From Zygnema cylindricum (taxonomy: Eukaryota; Streptophyta; Zygnematophyceae; Zygnematales; Zygnemataceae), in NCBI GenBank assembly GCA_037447655.1, contig JBBHKE010000651.1, positions 47,707-111,706 on the forward strand: DNA of 64,000 nucleotides, given 5' to 3'. Every line of letters starts with the position of its first letter. The first letter of the stretch is position 1. Both the position numbers and the translations under genes were made by a program. Below, piece by piece: positions 24,238 to 35,046 of the stretch. The notes under the pieces are model-generated. The model did no database searches. It had not been told where the DNA came from and saw only the letters and a program-made list of their open reading frames with translations.

Positions 24238-24323
24238 TTTGGTTTGCCGAGTCAAGGTGGGTAATATACATATTATAGCATCATACGCCAAATATCTAAC
24301 TCCTCCCTTGACTTTCTTCTTCA

Positions 24324-24523
24324 ATGGCTATCTTTGCACACGCCATTAGGGCGCCCAGGTAAGCCAGCTGTCCTCCCTGCACATGATCGCATGTTACATT
24401 ATCTTTTCATGGCTTCTGCTGTTACCTAAGGAACAACTTACAGTCCTGAAAAAATCGATGTTGTATGCGGAACTTCTGGATTCAACCAAATTGGTTAGGG
24501 AGAAGCTCGATGCGAAATTAGCT
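24324..24523 (+). CDS. candidate two-exon small gene or fragment, function unknown
   Basis: ATG at 24324 begins MAIFAHAIRAP, followed by a strong donor (CAGGTAAGC, GT at 24359) and an acceptor (TTACAG ending at 24443). This leaves an 84-bp intron and an in-phase but short second exon of about 17 codons. In another frame the second exon reads VLKKSMLYAELLDSTKL and on to a stop at 24523, a convincing amphipathic segment, but the phase does not match the ATG exon. Either this is a small real gene with a different start, or a decayed fragment. Confidence 0.25.
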
Positions 24524-25239
24524 TAGATTGCCGACTATATTTATTGGATTTTTTATATTTCTTACCTTTTTATTTTTTTAAAATTTCAATGTATGGTATT
24601 TATGAAGCTATTTCAAAAGGTTCAAACTTAACCAGAAATCGGATGAGCGCAAATCAGGCAAAAGAGGCTTTGAATACATATTAATGCACCCATATGCTAG
24701 AAAAGATGAGGAAAGACAATTTTTTTCATACTTACACCATTCTTTTCCCACTGTAGTGTTTGCCTCCAGAATCATTATGGACCACATTGCTTGTACGCGT
24801 CGTTTTGTGAGGCTTAAACATAAGCTAGTGTGGACTAGCAAAACCTTAAGTGAAAATGGATAAACATTCAAAAGGTGTAACTACAAGCAACAGACAGGAT
24901 TTTATTTTGCGGATATGAATTGGACCACATTGCTTATATGTGCTGTTTTGTGAGGCTTAAACATATGCACCACTTCTCATCACTATTGGAGTTAATCACT
25001 CTCATTTGAGTGTATGCTTTTTTCATCGAAAATCATAGACTTGTGTTAAAAACCTGATTTAGCTAAGTGGCACAGATTGTGCCACGTGGAATATTGTAGT
25101 CTGCTGTAGTTAATTCTAATAAAGTTTTAACATAATTTACTAACTCTAGAAGCGATTGGCGGCGTAGTGTGGGCTATCACTCTTTTAAGAGGAAATAATG
25201 AAAAATTACAGCATGTAAATAAGCACAAATGGTCTTATT

Positions 25240-25446
25240 TTACCGATATGAAATGTCATGGACGACACTCTTTAGATCTTTCCTTCTTGACACTGTTAGT
25301 CCACCCACAGTATTTATTGTGAGCGATGGCCTTGAAGAGGAGGACGCATTCGACACATAAAAAACATTTTCACTCTCATTACCTCCAGTCTGAAACATCG
25401 CAAGTATTGCAAGAAGACACACTATCAACTTTTCAACAAAGCCCAT
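25240..25446 (-). CDS. candidate small secreted peptide
   Basis: This frame begins MGFVEKLIVCLLAILAMFQ, which has the charge and hydrophobic core of a signal peptide. A short Ser-rich, basic mature part ending in HDISYR follows. It is about 68 residues with no cysteine pairs and no recognised family. The ATG two codons upstream could also be used. There is no support beyond the signal-like N-terminus. Confidence 0.25.
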   Translation of the reverse strand: MGFVEKLIVCLLAILAMFQTGGNESENVFYVSNASSSSRPSLTINTVGGLTVSRRKDLKSVVHDISYR

Positions 25447-26624
25447 AATCATAAAATGTCAATAGAAAAGCCCTAAAAAGTGTTCTTACAGGTAGATTTC
25501 AACAATTTATATATTCCAAGAAGTTGTACAAACAATCTAGTAGAGGCGTTTGACAGAATTACACCTATTTAGCGAGTTTAATTTTATTCAATTTACTTTG
25601 AACAAGTGATACCGAAGTAGTTTTATCCTCGTTTTGAGAGTAAGCCGGACAATTTCTACAGGTTTTAGTAAATGTACATACAGTTACTCATACAATGTAC
25701 GTTTTACTCTCTGCATGAGGATAGATTTCTCGTGTACCACCAATTTATACAATCCTGTCAATAATGGTGGATATATTAGTAGTATATATAAGGATAGTAT
25801 TAATATTTTGATGCATATATCAGTTTTATGTTTGCAATTGCAAAATATGCTAAGTCAGGTTCGTCACGATATGAACTGTGACCAGATAAAAAGAAAAACC
25901 ATCACCACTTCAAAACAACATGGTATACCGTATATGGTATGCGTACCATGCGTATATTCATGTTTTTTTTTTTTAAATTAGAAAGTATATATATAACCAA
26001 AACATTATGAGTTGAAAAGTGATTGAGCATAATATGCGAATTTCAAATCGCTGGACAAAGAAATTCCAAAAAAATGGGAATGAAGCACTAGGTGAAAGAA
26101 GTAGTTGATGACAAATATTGTCTGTCAGCACGGTGAACAATTTAGTCGCCTGTAACATCGTTGCACTTTTCTGATATACTTTGACCTTCTAGTCAGGAGC
26201 AATAGGTTCGAAATTTGTCCTAGTGGTGATTGAGGAGTAAGCATATGACAGGGCTCCTGGAAATGCAGGATTTTAGAGTTTTTTATAAATTGTGCAGTAT
26301 TGCAGGTTTATCTGGATGATAAAGACTTGCATGTCCAATTCCAACAAAACATTGTATATGTTGGGTCACACTTGCTTGAACGTGCATAGTCTAAGTTCTT
26401 TTTCCATTCTATAATCAATATTGTGTTCCTGTAAAAATTGACTTAAAAATCGAAGGACTTTAACCTATTAAAGGTCTCACTCCAATGAAAGGATTCTTTA
26501 CTGACTGTGAGCTCTCTATCAATTTAACTCGTTTGATCCGAGATTTTGCAGGTTTCTTCTGTACGGCCATTCTGTGGGATTTTTGAAGAAACAGAAACAG
26601 ACACATTTGCAGTTTTTTTATGCA

Positions 26625-26994
26625 ATGGCCGCCATGGCAACTGACAGTTCCAAGCAAGAACCACTGAAAGGTGTGTTATGGACCTTAAATCTCATGCGAA
26701 ACCCACCCACGAAGCCTCACAAACCTTGAAAACCTTACAGTCCACTTAAAGAAAATCTTGGAAGATCAAACTCTGCGTAGAAGGCTCAACAAAAGCACCA
26801 ATTAATCTTTACGAAAACTTGACTCGTTGGTTGAGAGGCAAACTCCAATGGCCTAATCGTTCTTATATTGTTCTTATGCTGTATTCAATCTGACTCCTAG
26901 TTTTTTTTTATCTGACAGAATCTCTGAAACTGGCTTCATTCAAGGATAAGTTTGAAAGGTTGGCAGTTGGTATCGTGCAAGCAGACAAAATTTG
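26625..26994 (+). CDS. first two exons of an unrecognised gene (or gene relic)
   Basis: Exon 1 (26625-26670) reads MAAMATDSSKQEPLK and ends in phase 1 at a GTGTGT donor. Exon 2 (26919-26994) follows a T-rich acceptor (TTTATCTGACAG) and continues in phase as ESLKLASFKDKFERLAVG and IVQADKI, then a GTAAGG donor. Good context, good splice sites and in-phase joining argue for a real gene start. No third exon is obvious: using the AG before 27045 gives a short hydrophobic end, and transposons begin at 27487. It may therefore be truncated. Confidence 0.42.
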
Positions 26995-27486
26995 GTAAGG
27001 CTATTGCACTCATCATGTTATTAATGTGGACTTTGTTGATAGGTTCATTTGCATGTTTCCATTAAATATTCTTGCAAATTTATTTGTAAGGCTTTAGATC
27101 TTGTGTGGTACACATTTATTCATGTTTTGTACAAAGCAAAGCTTTATAATTTGCCTTTAAATACAGGATATAGTAGACCTGGTTGAAAATAGTGTTCCGA
27201 ATGAATTATTGTGCATCGTGTAGATGTTTTGACTCGTCATTTTTTGAGATAAAGACCTCCCAGAGATTGCCTCCTTCCTGTCACTTCACATCCCTCTTAT
27301 CAAAGATAGAATCCTGTTTCGCCACTCTTATTTAAGTACAGCTTTACATCGGAGCGAATTGTTGAAAAACTTCATCCAAAACACCTTTTTGTATTTTATT
27401 CGGTTGTTTTTCCCAATTTCACAGCTTATCAATTTTTTTGCTAGCAACCTTTAAACCTTTTATTTGGTCTTACCAGTTTTGTGATA

Positions 27487-27704
27487 CACTGTGAATCGTT
27501 ATTAATGCTAAGAAATAATGAGTATGAGGACTGCTTTAGCGTCAATAATTATATTTCAGGTACAAATGTCGTGGACGATTATGAACCGCCAAAAGAATTA
27601 GCTCTTAGAAAAAACAATTAATAAAAATAACGCTATTTTGTGTTCAGAGGGAAAAAAAAATGGGACGAAATTAGTATTATTAACGCTGATAGCGATTCAC
27701 GGTG
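27487..27704. mobile_element. Tc1/mariner-like MITE with TA target site
   Basis: The ends CACTGTGAATCG (27487-27498) and CGATTCACGGTG (27693-27704) are inverted with one mismatch and flanked by TA on both sides. The 218-bp body has no gene. Relatives of its terminal motif (AGCGATTCRCGGTGTA) are scattered near 3800, 5690, 14270, 15520, 18060, 25150 and 41200. Confidence 0.65.
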
Positions 27705-27783
27705 TACCTATGACTGATGGATGGAGAATTGGCGTGGGTTCTAAACTCCCTAGATGAATTGTTTGATTCACAGCTTTCATAAA

Positions 27784-28607
27784 TTTCGTACGTCTCACAT
27801 TGTACGAAAAATTGTACGGACTTAAAAAAAAATGCTTCATTTGCGCGCGCGTATTTTTTGTTGTCCTCCACTCCGTCTTCAGAAGGAAGCCGCTGTTGGA
27901 GACGCCGTAAATTCCGCCGCTCGTCGCTTGTTCGTTGCACTTTTCAGTTTGCACTTTCGCTACATTTGCGAGCGCGTATTTATATCTGAGCGGCAAGCGG
28001 CGGAATTTTTGGCGTCTCTCGCGCGTATTTTCATCTGAGCGGTGAGCCGCGGATTTATGGCGTCTCACGCGCGTATTTTTATCTGAGCGGCGAGCCGCGG
28101 AATTTATGGCGTCTCGCGCGCTATTTTTTATCTGAGCGGCGAGCCGCGGAATTTATTGCGTCTTGCGCGCGTATTTTTATCTGAGCGGCAAGCCGCAGAA
28201 CTTATGGCGTATTGCACGCATATTTTTATCTGAGCGGCGAGTCACGGAATTTATGGCGTCTCGCACGCGTAATTTATCTGAGCGGCGAGCGACGGAATTT
28301 ATGGCATCTCCAACGGTTCCTTGAGCCGTTTTGCGTCATTTGCGAGCTCGTATTTTCATCTGTCCTCCACTCCGTCTTTAGAAGGAAGCCGTCGTTGGAG
28401 ACGCTATAAATTCCGACGCTCGCCGCTATTTTGTTGCACTTTTCAGTTTTTTAGGGTATTGAGTATTTGAAAAATTTTGAAATTTGAAAGTTCAAAAAAA
28501 TTACGAATTTTACCTACGAATTTTAAAAGTTTGAAAATGTTTTATGCGCACTCTACGTAGTATTCGTTAGCTTTCTCCGTGCGTTTTATGCGCATAGGAC
28601 ATATATG
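27784..28607. mobile_element. non-autonomous hAT derivative carrying a 49-bp tandem repeat
   Basis: The left part (TTTCGTACGTCTCAC, GTACGGAC, GTCCTCCACTCC, GGAGACGCC) follows the leader of the hAT at 43059 (43125-43275). The right end (CATATATG at 28600-28607) is a diverged CATAG-type terminus. Between them lies a seven-unit tandem array. The left terminus is missing. Confidence 0.6.
27972..28312. repeat. tandem array, seven units of 48-49 bp
   Basis: The unit core is TATCTGAGCGGCGAGCC, followed by GGAATTTATGGCGTCTCGC. Units start at 27972, 28021, 28069, 28118, 28167, 28216 and 28265. Each contains a CGC-rich inverted motif, so the array may be a subterminal transposase-binding region. Confidence 0.88.
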
Positions 28608-28988
28608 CTTGAAACTCCTATTTCCCATAAGCCTAAAGAGTACGGAAGAAATACACGAGCACTGTACGTAAATGTACGAAAAATATAGCGCATCGTTATT
28701 AAAGTTTAAGAAAATGTACGAATATGTACCCTACAATTTTAAAATAGATAACCCTAAATAGTACGAAAAATACGGACACTGTACGATCATGTATGAAAAG
28801 TGTGAGGTAGTTATACTGAAATGTACAAAATGTACGAAATGTACCCTAAACCTAAAAATCCTTAAATAACCCTAAAACCTACGGTCATATATGGACATTA
28901 TTACGTTGATGTACGAAATTGTACGAGTGCAAAGTAGGGTACGCATTTTACAAAATTTTCAACATGGTTAAATGCGAATCGTAAGTAC
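28608..28988. repeat. copy of the interior of the CATAG-family MITE
   Basis: Colinear with about 23203-23590 (shared CCTATTTCCCATAAGCC, TAAATGCGAATCGTAAGTA), at roughly 90% identity by eye. It lacks the terminal repeats. Confidence 0.75.
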
Positions 28989-29610
28989 AGTACTGTACAG
29001 CAGTAGAATTGCATACCTGAATTGCATACCTCTTTATTTGGCTGCAGGTGCTTGTAACATCACAAACTTCAAATGTCTTTAATGATACATTATCATAATT
29101 TAAAACTTTTGACTGATTTTGAACTCTTTAAACTTTTCACAGGCGTGTTTAATGTCAATCTTCACTATTTTTTAACTTTTTCGAAGTTCAAACCTCAACC
29201 ATTTTTCATAAAAAGGAGCATACCGTCTCTTTTTTAGCTTTTCAACTCGTTCTGGTACTACAGATTGCCATGGTGTGTAAACTTATGCATAAACAGTGTC
29301 GACTATTATATGACTAATTTGAATTAACTAATCTTTTCAATTTTTTAACTGAACTCCCATGTGCATTTGCTTTTGTTTTTTTGAAGTGTATGCATTTTTA
29401 TGTTTAGGGCAAAAATGCTACAGGTCTTGCCAAACTTCAATGTTCGAATTTGTTTACAGAAGGATAGAAAAAAACGATGTTTGGAAAAATAAATAAAAGA
29501 TTTTATAAAAATGGGTGAAGAAAGCAAGGGTAGGAATAAAGGTCAGGCAGATCAATCAAAAATCATAGACACTATGGCATAAATTATGATGCCCTATTAT
29601 TGTTTACTGT
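28989..29610. other. AT-rich, no feature recognised
   Basis: No coding or repeat structure is seen between the MITE relic and the copia-1 LTR. Confidence 0.4.
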
Positions 29611-29615
29611 AAAGT

Positions 29616-30704
29616 GAAACTCTGAGACCTCCATAAGTCCTCAGAGTGGACACTATGAGACCTCCAAAAGTCCTCAGAGTGGACAGCTTCCAAGAAGCCT
29701 CTAGGATAACCGTGACCCCTTTGTGTTTCAGCAAGAATAACTGCCACCCTAGCAATCAGAAATTTGACCACCTTCACCCATGTGAAGACAAGACTCCCCT
29801 AAGTCGATAGCAAAAAGAATCTCTGAATTTGCTCCCCTGAGCAGTAAGTTATGGAGGGTCAAAGTTGACCTTTTGTACAGAAGCTCTTTGGGAGAGAGGT
29901 TCCTATTACCAATTTTTTCTAAGTCCTATCTCTCTCAAAATCTCTATCCACTGATGTACGGACCAATCATATTACTCTTCCGTACACAAAAGTACAGCTA
30001 CCGGTGTACTTTCTGTACGAATATTGTACGACATCGCCTAAATGTAGACACGTGGTATATCCGGATTTGCTCCCTTAATCCCCGAAGATGTCGCGATCCA
30101 ATGTCTTTTTGCCACATGTCATCCGATGTGGTGATGACCACAAACTGTCGAAATCCTCTTCCACGATCTCGACATTCATTCCGGCCGTCCGATTAAATGC
30201 ATATTTAATCGTAGCCGTAATAAATACCTGCGCGGTATTCGTTTCGCTATCGAAACAAATGCGTTGTACATGTTCCTTGTCCATACCTTAATCTGTACTT
30301 TACATAATTGGATCTATGTATCCCGTAACCAGTTGTAGTGAATTGAATTATCCTACGTAATTATATTTAAATAATTATTAAACCCAATACTATGTATCAT
30401 TAGTCATAGACATAACGTCTAGGACTACCGGCTACCGGCTATCTTCTATTCCGTAGGTACGAGGATCAAATCCTGGTTCTGACAACTATCCTTTTAGTAA
30501 AAAAACCAGTAAATAAACTAATCTATTTCCCGTAAATCTCTGGATAGCCTAGGCAGCCATGGCTCTAGCTTCCACTCCAACTTCCTAGTGATTGCGACAA
30601 GTGTGGGAGTTGGAGAGAGAAGTTAGAGATAGACTGCCTCGGCTTCTTTCTGTATTTTAATTTAGACATAGAAAACACTTAAAAAAGAACCATCAATTTC
30701 TACA
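29616..30704 (-). repeat. copia-1 3' LTR
   Basis: Begins TGAAACTCTGAG and ends TTTCTACA in plus orientation (TG..CA). It contains a duplicated 33-bp block near its left end, a CACGTG motif at 30049 and the palindrome GTTTCGCTATCGAAAC near 30240. Confidence 0.93.
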
Positions 30705-30712
30705 CTCCCCTT
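30705..30712 (-). promoter_or_regulatory. copia-1 polypurine tract
   Basis: AAGGGGAG on the minus strand directly before the 3' LTR: the plus-strand priming site of LTR retrotransposons. An equivalent AAGGGGAG precedes the copia-3 3' LTR. Confidence 0.85.
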
Positions 30713-30735
30713 ATTTTTCTAGTCAATATTTAATT

Positions 30736-32656
30736 TTAGACCACACTTCTCTCGCAGAAAATTAGCTTAGGGGAAGGCACACGTTTGGTCATCATATCTG
30801 CTACCTTCTCACTATCTGGTCGGTACTCTAAACTGATTATTTTGTTTTCTACTTTCTCTCTAACAAAGTTGAGTCTAATGTCCATGTGTTTAGCTTTAAA
30901 ATGATGTTTAGCAATTGGTGCCTGATTATCACAAAAAAAATTATGCACACCTCTTAAGGTGACCGAGCTCACCAAGCAAAGACTTGACCCACAGAAATTC
31001 TTTTACAGCAGAGCAAGATTCCATATACTCAACCTCCATGGTGGACAGAGCAATAACCTTTTGTTGTTTGCTACTCCAACAGCAAGCCCCATCACCAACA
31101 TATAATACATATCTAGAAGTACATCTCCTCATCGGAGCATCACCATAACTGGCATCAATCCAAGTGGTGATGTCAGAATTCTCCCCACCCAAATGCAACC
31201 ATAGATCCCTAATTCCTATCAAATATATAAGAACTCTCTTTGCTGCCTCCCAATCCCTCTTAGTGGGAGCATTTAGACTTCTACTCAGCACTCCTACAGC
31301 TGCACCTAAATCTAACCGGGTACAATTCATAAAATAGATTAGACTTCCCACTACTTGCCTGTAAGGAATAGTCTTCATGAACATTTGTTCTTCTGGAGAT
31401 AATTCCTCGTCTAAGACTATGACTCCTTCTTCCTCACTCCCCTCACTTCCCTTCTTTAACTCCATTGGAGTTGTACAACTATTAGCTTTATCCATCTGAA
31501 TTTTTTCAAGCATGTTCCCTATTGCTTCCTTTTGAGTCAATCTTATAATCTTTCTTTTTCGGTCTCTTTCTACTTGAATTCGCAAAATATATTTTGCTTC
31601 CCCCATATCCTTCATTTCAAATCTCCCGTTAAGATCGGTTTTCAGTTTACTAAATTTTTCCATTGATTTACTTAAAATAAGCAAATCATCAGCATAAATT
31701 GCAATAAATATAACACCTTCCTCAACTTCAAAAACATAGATTGAGTGATCTGAGCTGATCCGGATATATCCCAGACCGGTAAGAAACTCATCAAGCTTCT
31801 TATTCCACTGTCGAGGCTCGTGTTTCAAACCATAAAGAGATTTAATCAGTCGGCATACCTTACTCTCCTCTCCTTCCTCCACAAATCCTTCGGGTTGTCG
31901 CATGAAGATCTCCTCTTCCAATTCTCCATGCAAAAAGGTTGTCTTGATGTCCATCTGGTGCACCTCCATGTCTTCCGCTGCTGCCAGACTGAGATGTATG
32001 CGGCCGGAGGGAAATCTGACGACCGGGGCAAAGGTTTCTTCGTAGTATATTCCCTCCTTTTGTATAAATCCCTTTGCCACTAATCGGGCCTTATAACGCT
32101 CACTTGTGTTATTTGGGTTCAGTTTTAATTTAAAAACCCACTTACAACCGATTGGTTTTCGGTAAGGTGGACAGTCCACCTGCTCCCAAGTATTGGCTAC
32201 CATAATTGAGGCCATCTACTCATTGATGGTTGTCTTCCACCGGATTCTTTCTCGGCAAGTCATCGCCTCTCCATAAGTCTGAGGTTCATCTTGATGAGAT
32301 AGTTTTGTTACCTTGTTATTAACCTGTCTTTCTTGCAATCTTTTGCAACTTCTCCTCCCCCCCTCATAATTTGTGGTCGGAATAGATTGTTCTCGTGGGT
32401 TCTTTCGAACGATCTCGGCTTCTCCCCTGTCCCTTGATTTCGAATGAATTTCCATGACGTCTTCCGCATCGGGTAGAGTTGTCACTGGAGTTTCCGCAGC
32501 CGAGTCCTTTTCGGTCTGATTTGTACCTGCAAGAATGTCATCTTCTCTAAAACCTGGATAGTTAGGAAGCTCAAAGTCATCGGAATTTTCTGACTCAAAT
32601 CTGATATTTTCTGACTTTGTATACTTGAAGGGATCTACAAACTTTCCTTCATCCAT
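30736..32656 (-). pseudogene. copia-1 reverse transcriptase / RNase H region
   Basis: Frames 32656-32216 (hydrophilic linker) and 32215-30941 (RT and most of RNase H) are followed, after a frame change, by 30975-30736. RT shows PIGCKWVFKLKLNPN, QMDIKTTFLHGEL and the catalytic IYADDLLILSKS (about 31685-31696). RNase H shows TTWIDASYGD, ALSTMEVEYM and, in the last frame, KHMDIRLNFVREKVE and ADMMTKRVPSPK. The order and motifs are those of Ty1/copia Pol. The frame break near 30950 and the stop between linker and RT make it a pseudogene. Confidence 0.92.
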
Positions 32657-32927
32657 AACTACTAGATATTTTAATAAGATTATATCTTCCCTTTTTAGAT
32701 CATAAACTCTATATCCTTTAACATCCTCATCATATCCTAATAAGTATCCCGGTTTTTCTTTAGGATCTAGCTTCCAATTAGACCGATATGTATCTAGACT
32801 GAATACTTGACTGCCGAAAACCTTTAAGTGAGATATGTCTGGTTTCCGACCTGTCCATCTCGATAAGGTGTTTGATCTTTTATAGCTGAAGTAAGAACTC
32901 TATTTTTGAGGTAATTAGTACAGTTCA

Positions 32928-33461
32928 TTACTTCGGCCAAAACCTTTTTCCTATCTTCTTATCCGACAACATACTTCTAGCACTATCACTTAGTGTCCTA
33001 TTTAATATTTCAGCTACCCCATTCTGTTCTGGGTTTTCTGGAACTTTCTTTTGGTGTTGGACTCCATCTCCCCTTAGAAAATCCTCAAACTGGTTAGAAG
33101 TATACTCTCCACCATTGTCACTCCTTACTCTCTTGATTGGAGTTTCATGGAGTTTTTCGCTCCATGTTTTATATTGTCTAAAACAATCCTGAGCCTCTGA
33201 CTTGTTTTTCAAATAATACACCCTGGAATACCGAGACCAATCATCAGTGATAGTCATCATAAATCTCTTCCCCCCCGTTGAGGGCACTTTAGCCGGTCCC
33301 CAAATATCTGTGTGTAATAAATGTAGAATTTTTTCTCCCTTATAAGTGGTTGTTTTGGGAAAGGGTAATCTGTGTGCTTTACCTTGAGCACATCCACTAC
33401 AATCACTTATATCATCACTCTCACTGAACTGAATCCCTTCCACCACTCCCATCTTTTTCAT
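32928..33461 (-). pseudogene. copia-1 integrase core
   Basis: GAG-pre-integrase zinc finger remnants (CSGCAQGKAHRLPF) are followed by the DDE core: HTDIWGP, RSDNGGEY and ENPEQNGVAE. The integrase C-terminal part towards 32656 is interrupted by stops. The domain inserts the cDNA into the genome in intact elements. Confidence 0.9.
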
Positions 33462-33511
33462 CTCTCATAACTTATCTAGATTCACATGCCCAAGCCTCTT
33501 ATGCCACATCA

Positions 33512-34045
33512 TTATATCATGAACACCAACATAATAAAGTTCATTGTTTGAGTACTTAAAATCAGCCTAAACATCCCATGGCTACCTTTCTCAACAATGA
33601 AATAGACCTCTTCCTCAAAACTAGCAGTAAAGACTCCTTCCCTAGTGCTAGTAAAAAATCCCTTATTATCTAATACAGATGTAAAGATGAGGTTTTTGTT
33701 CAGCTCCGGAATAAACAATACATTGGAGAATGTTACTATAGATGTCTTTCCTTCTACTAACACTTTCAGATCTACCGATCCTACATGAGTAGTAGTGACT
33801 ATCCTCCCATCCCCGTACTCTTTCTCTACGGTGAGAATCTTTCTTATCTTAGTGAACAGGTGCTTATCCTTACACATGTGCTTGGAGGCACCTGAATCTA
33901 CAATCCAGTCTGCTTCACCTTTCATTCCACCGTAAGCACATTTCTGCCTTCGTGGAATTTTGACCTCGTTTTTTTCCTCGAACTCCTCATCCAATAGGAG
34001 GTCATCGTCCTCGTCCTTGGATTTCGCCTCATTTACCTGTGTCAC
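33512..34045 (-). pseudogene. copia-1 aspartic protease region
   Basis: The catalytic motif WIVDSGASKHMC is intact. It precedes the flap region and the GAG-pre-integrase segment. The frame overlaps the gag frame by four bases (a shift at about 34042). Confidence 0.9.
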
Positions 34046-35046
34046 AAGGGCCTTTTTCTTTCCTCTCGGGGTTCCACCGATCTGCCCTCCTTTAACCGAA
34101 ACTCGATTAGCTTAGTGCACTCGGCCATGTAGTGCCCCGGTTTCTTACAAAAATGACATATACCTTTGGGAGCCCTTGGTCCGAACTCGTCGATCTGATT
34201 TTTCTGCTCCTTCCCCCCATAGTTTTCGACTTGTTTCCGAGAATCCTTGTTCCTCCAATCGGTAGCAGCTGCCAAAGCTTGCCCAGTCTTTCCTCCCCTT
34301 CGGATCTCAATTGTATTCTCCCGAACGAGAATCATCCCTACCACTGAGTTCCATATCCACCTTGAGTCTAGCACACGGTTGATTATGTTCTTGAACTCAT
34401 CGAGTAACTTCATCAGTAAACAATTAACCTTTTCTTTTTCACTAAAATCTTTTCCATCACTCTCTAGCTCCATAAAAAGTGTAACAAGCTCATTGCAGAA
34501 ATACAGCATCTTCCCACCTTTGTATACATACTCCTTAACTTTCTGATCAGCCAACTGTTGTTGCTGAATCGTACCACTTCGGTACATCTCTATGAGAGCC
34601 ATCTAAAGATCAGATGCCCTTTTTACCTGCAAATGAGGACATGCAAGCCCTTGAGTAAGATGGCAGAGGATGAAATGCTTTGCCCCCATATTGTTGAAGT
34701 CCTAGGTATCAGTATCTTTCTCCTCGTTCCTCGGAATAGGTGACATGAATGCTGAACCAGTTGCTATTGGTGAGGTTGTCTCTTTCTCCGTTGCTTTCTC
34801 CACCACCTCTCCTTCCTTTGTCTTCTCCCTTCAAGATGGATCTGCTTTCCTTGTGAATTTGCTTCCTCCAAACCCTGGAGGGACTCCAAGAGTTGATGGA
34901 CGCCCCACTCGTCCACTCACTATCCCCCAAAACCTTTTCTCGCATAGAGCTCCTATCATTATACTTTCCCAGTGTATGAAGCCTGTTCCATTAAAGATGG
35001 GTACCCAAGAGGGTGGGCCCATAACCTGAAACTTTGAGACCTCCAT
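34042..35046 (-). pseudogene. copia-1 gag (capsid/nucleocapsid), with three in-frame stops
   Basis: The frame starts at ATG 35046 inside the 5' LTR, or at ATG 35022 inside the primer site (MGPPSWVPIFNGTGFIHWES). It continues to 34042 with stops near 34829, 34689 and 34606. The middle (SGTIQQQQLADQKVKEYVY) is UBN2-like copia capsid. A CCHC zinc knuckle CHFCKKPGHYMAEC lies near 34150. The protein packages RNA in virus-like particles. Confidence 0.85.
35015..35026 (-). promoter_or_regulatory. copia-1 primer-binding site (half-tRNA-iMet type), containing an in-frame gag ATG
   Basis: GGTTATGGGCCC directly follows the 5' LTR. It is complementary to the anticodon stem-loop of initiator tRNA-Met (GGGCCCAUAACC), not to the 3' acceptor end. 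Drosophila copia is known to prime from a 5' tRNA-iMet fragment in this way. The ATG at 35022-35020 is in the gag frame. Confidence 0.75.

Noticed and set aside
24083-24324. Two open frames overlapping 24165-24237
   Set aside because: They are translations of the tRNA gene and its flanks.
27972-28312. Regular repeat array that might suggest CRISPR
   Set aside because: Units are directly contiguous without spacers and lie inside a eukaryotic transposon.
29873-30284. Open frames in the copia-1 LTR (also 35245-35577)
   Set aside because: Not in a consistent frame between the LTR copies, unlike the copia-3 LTR frame.
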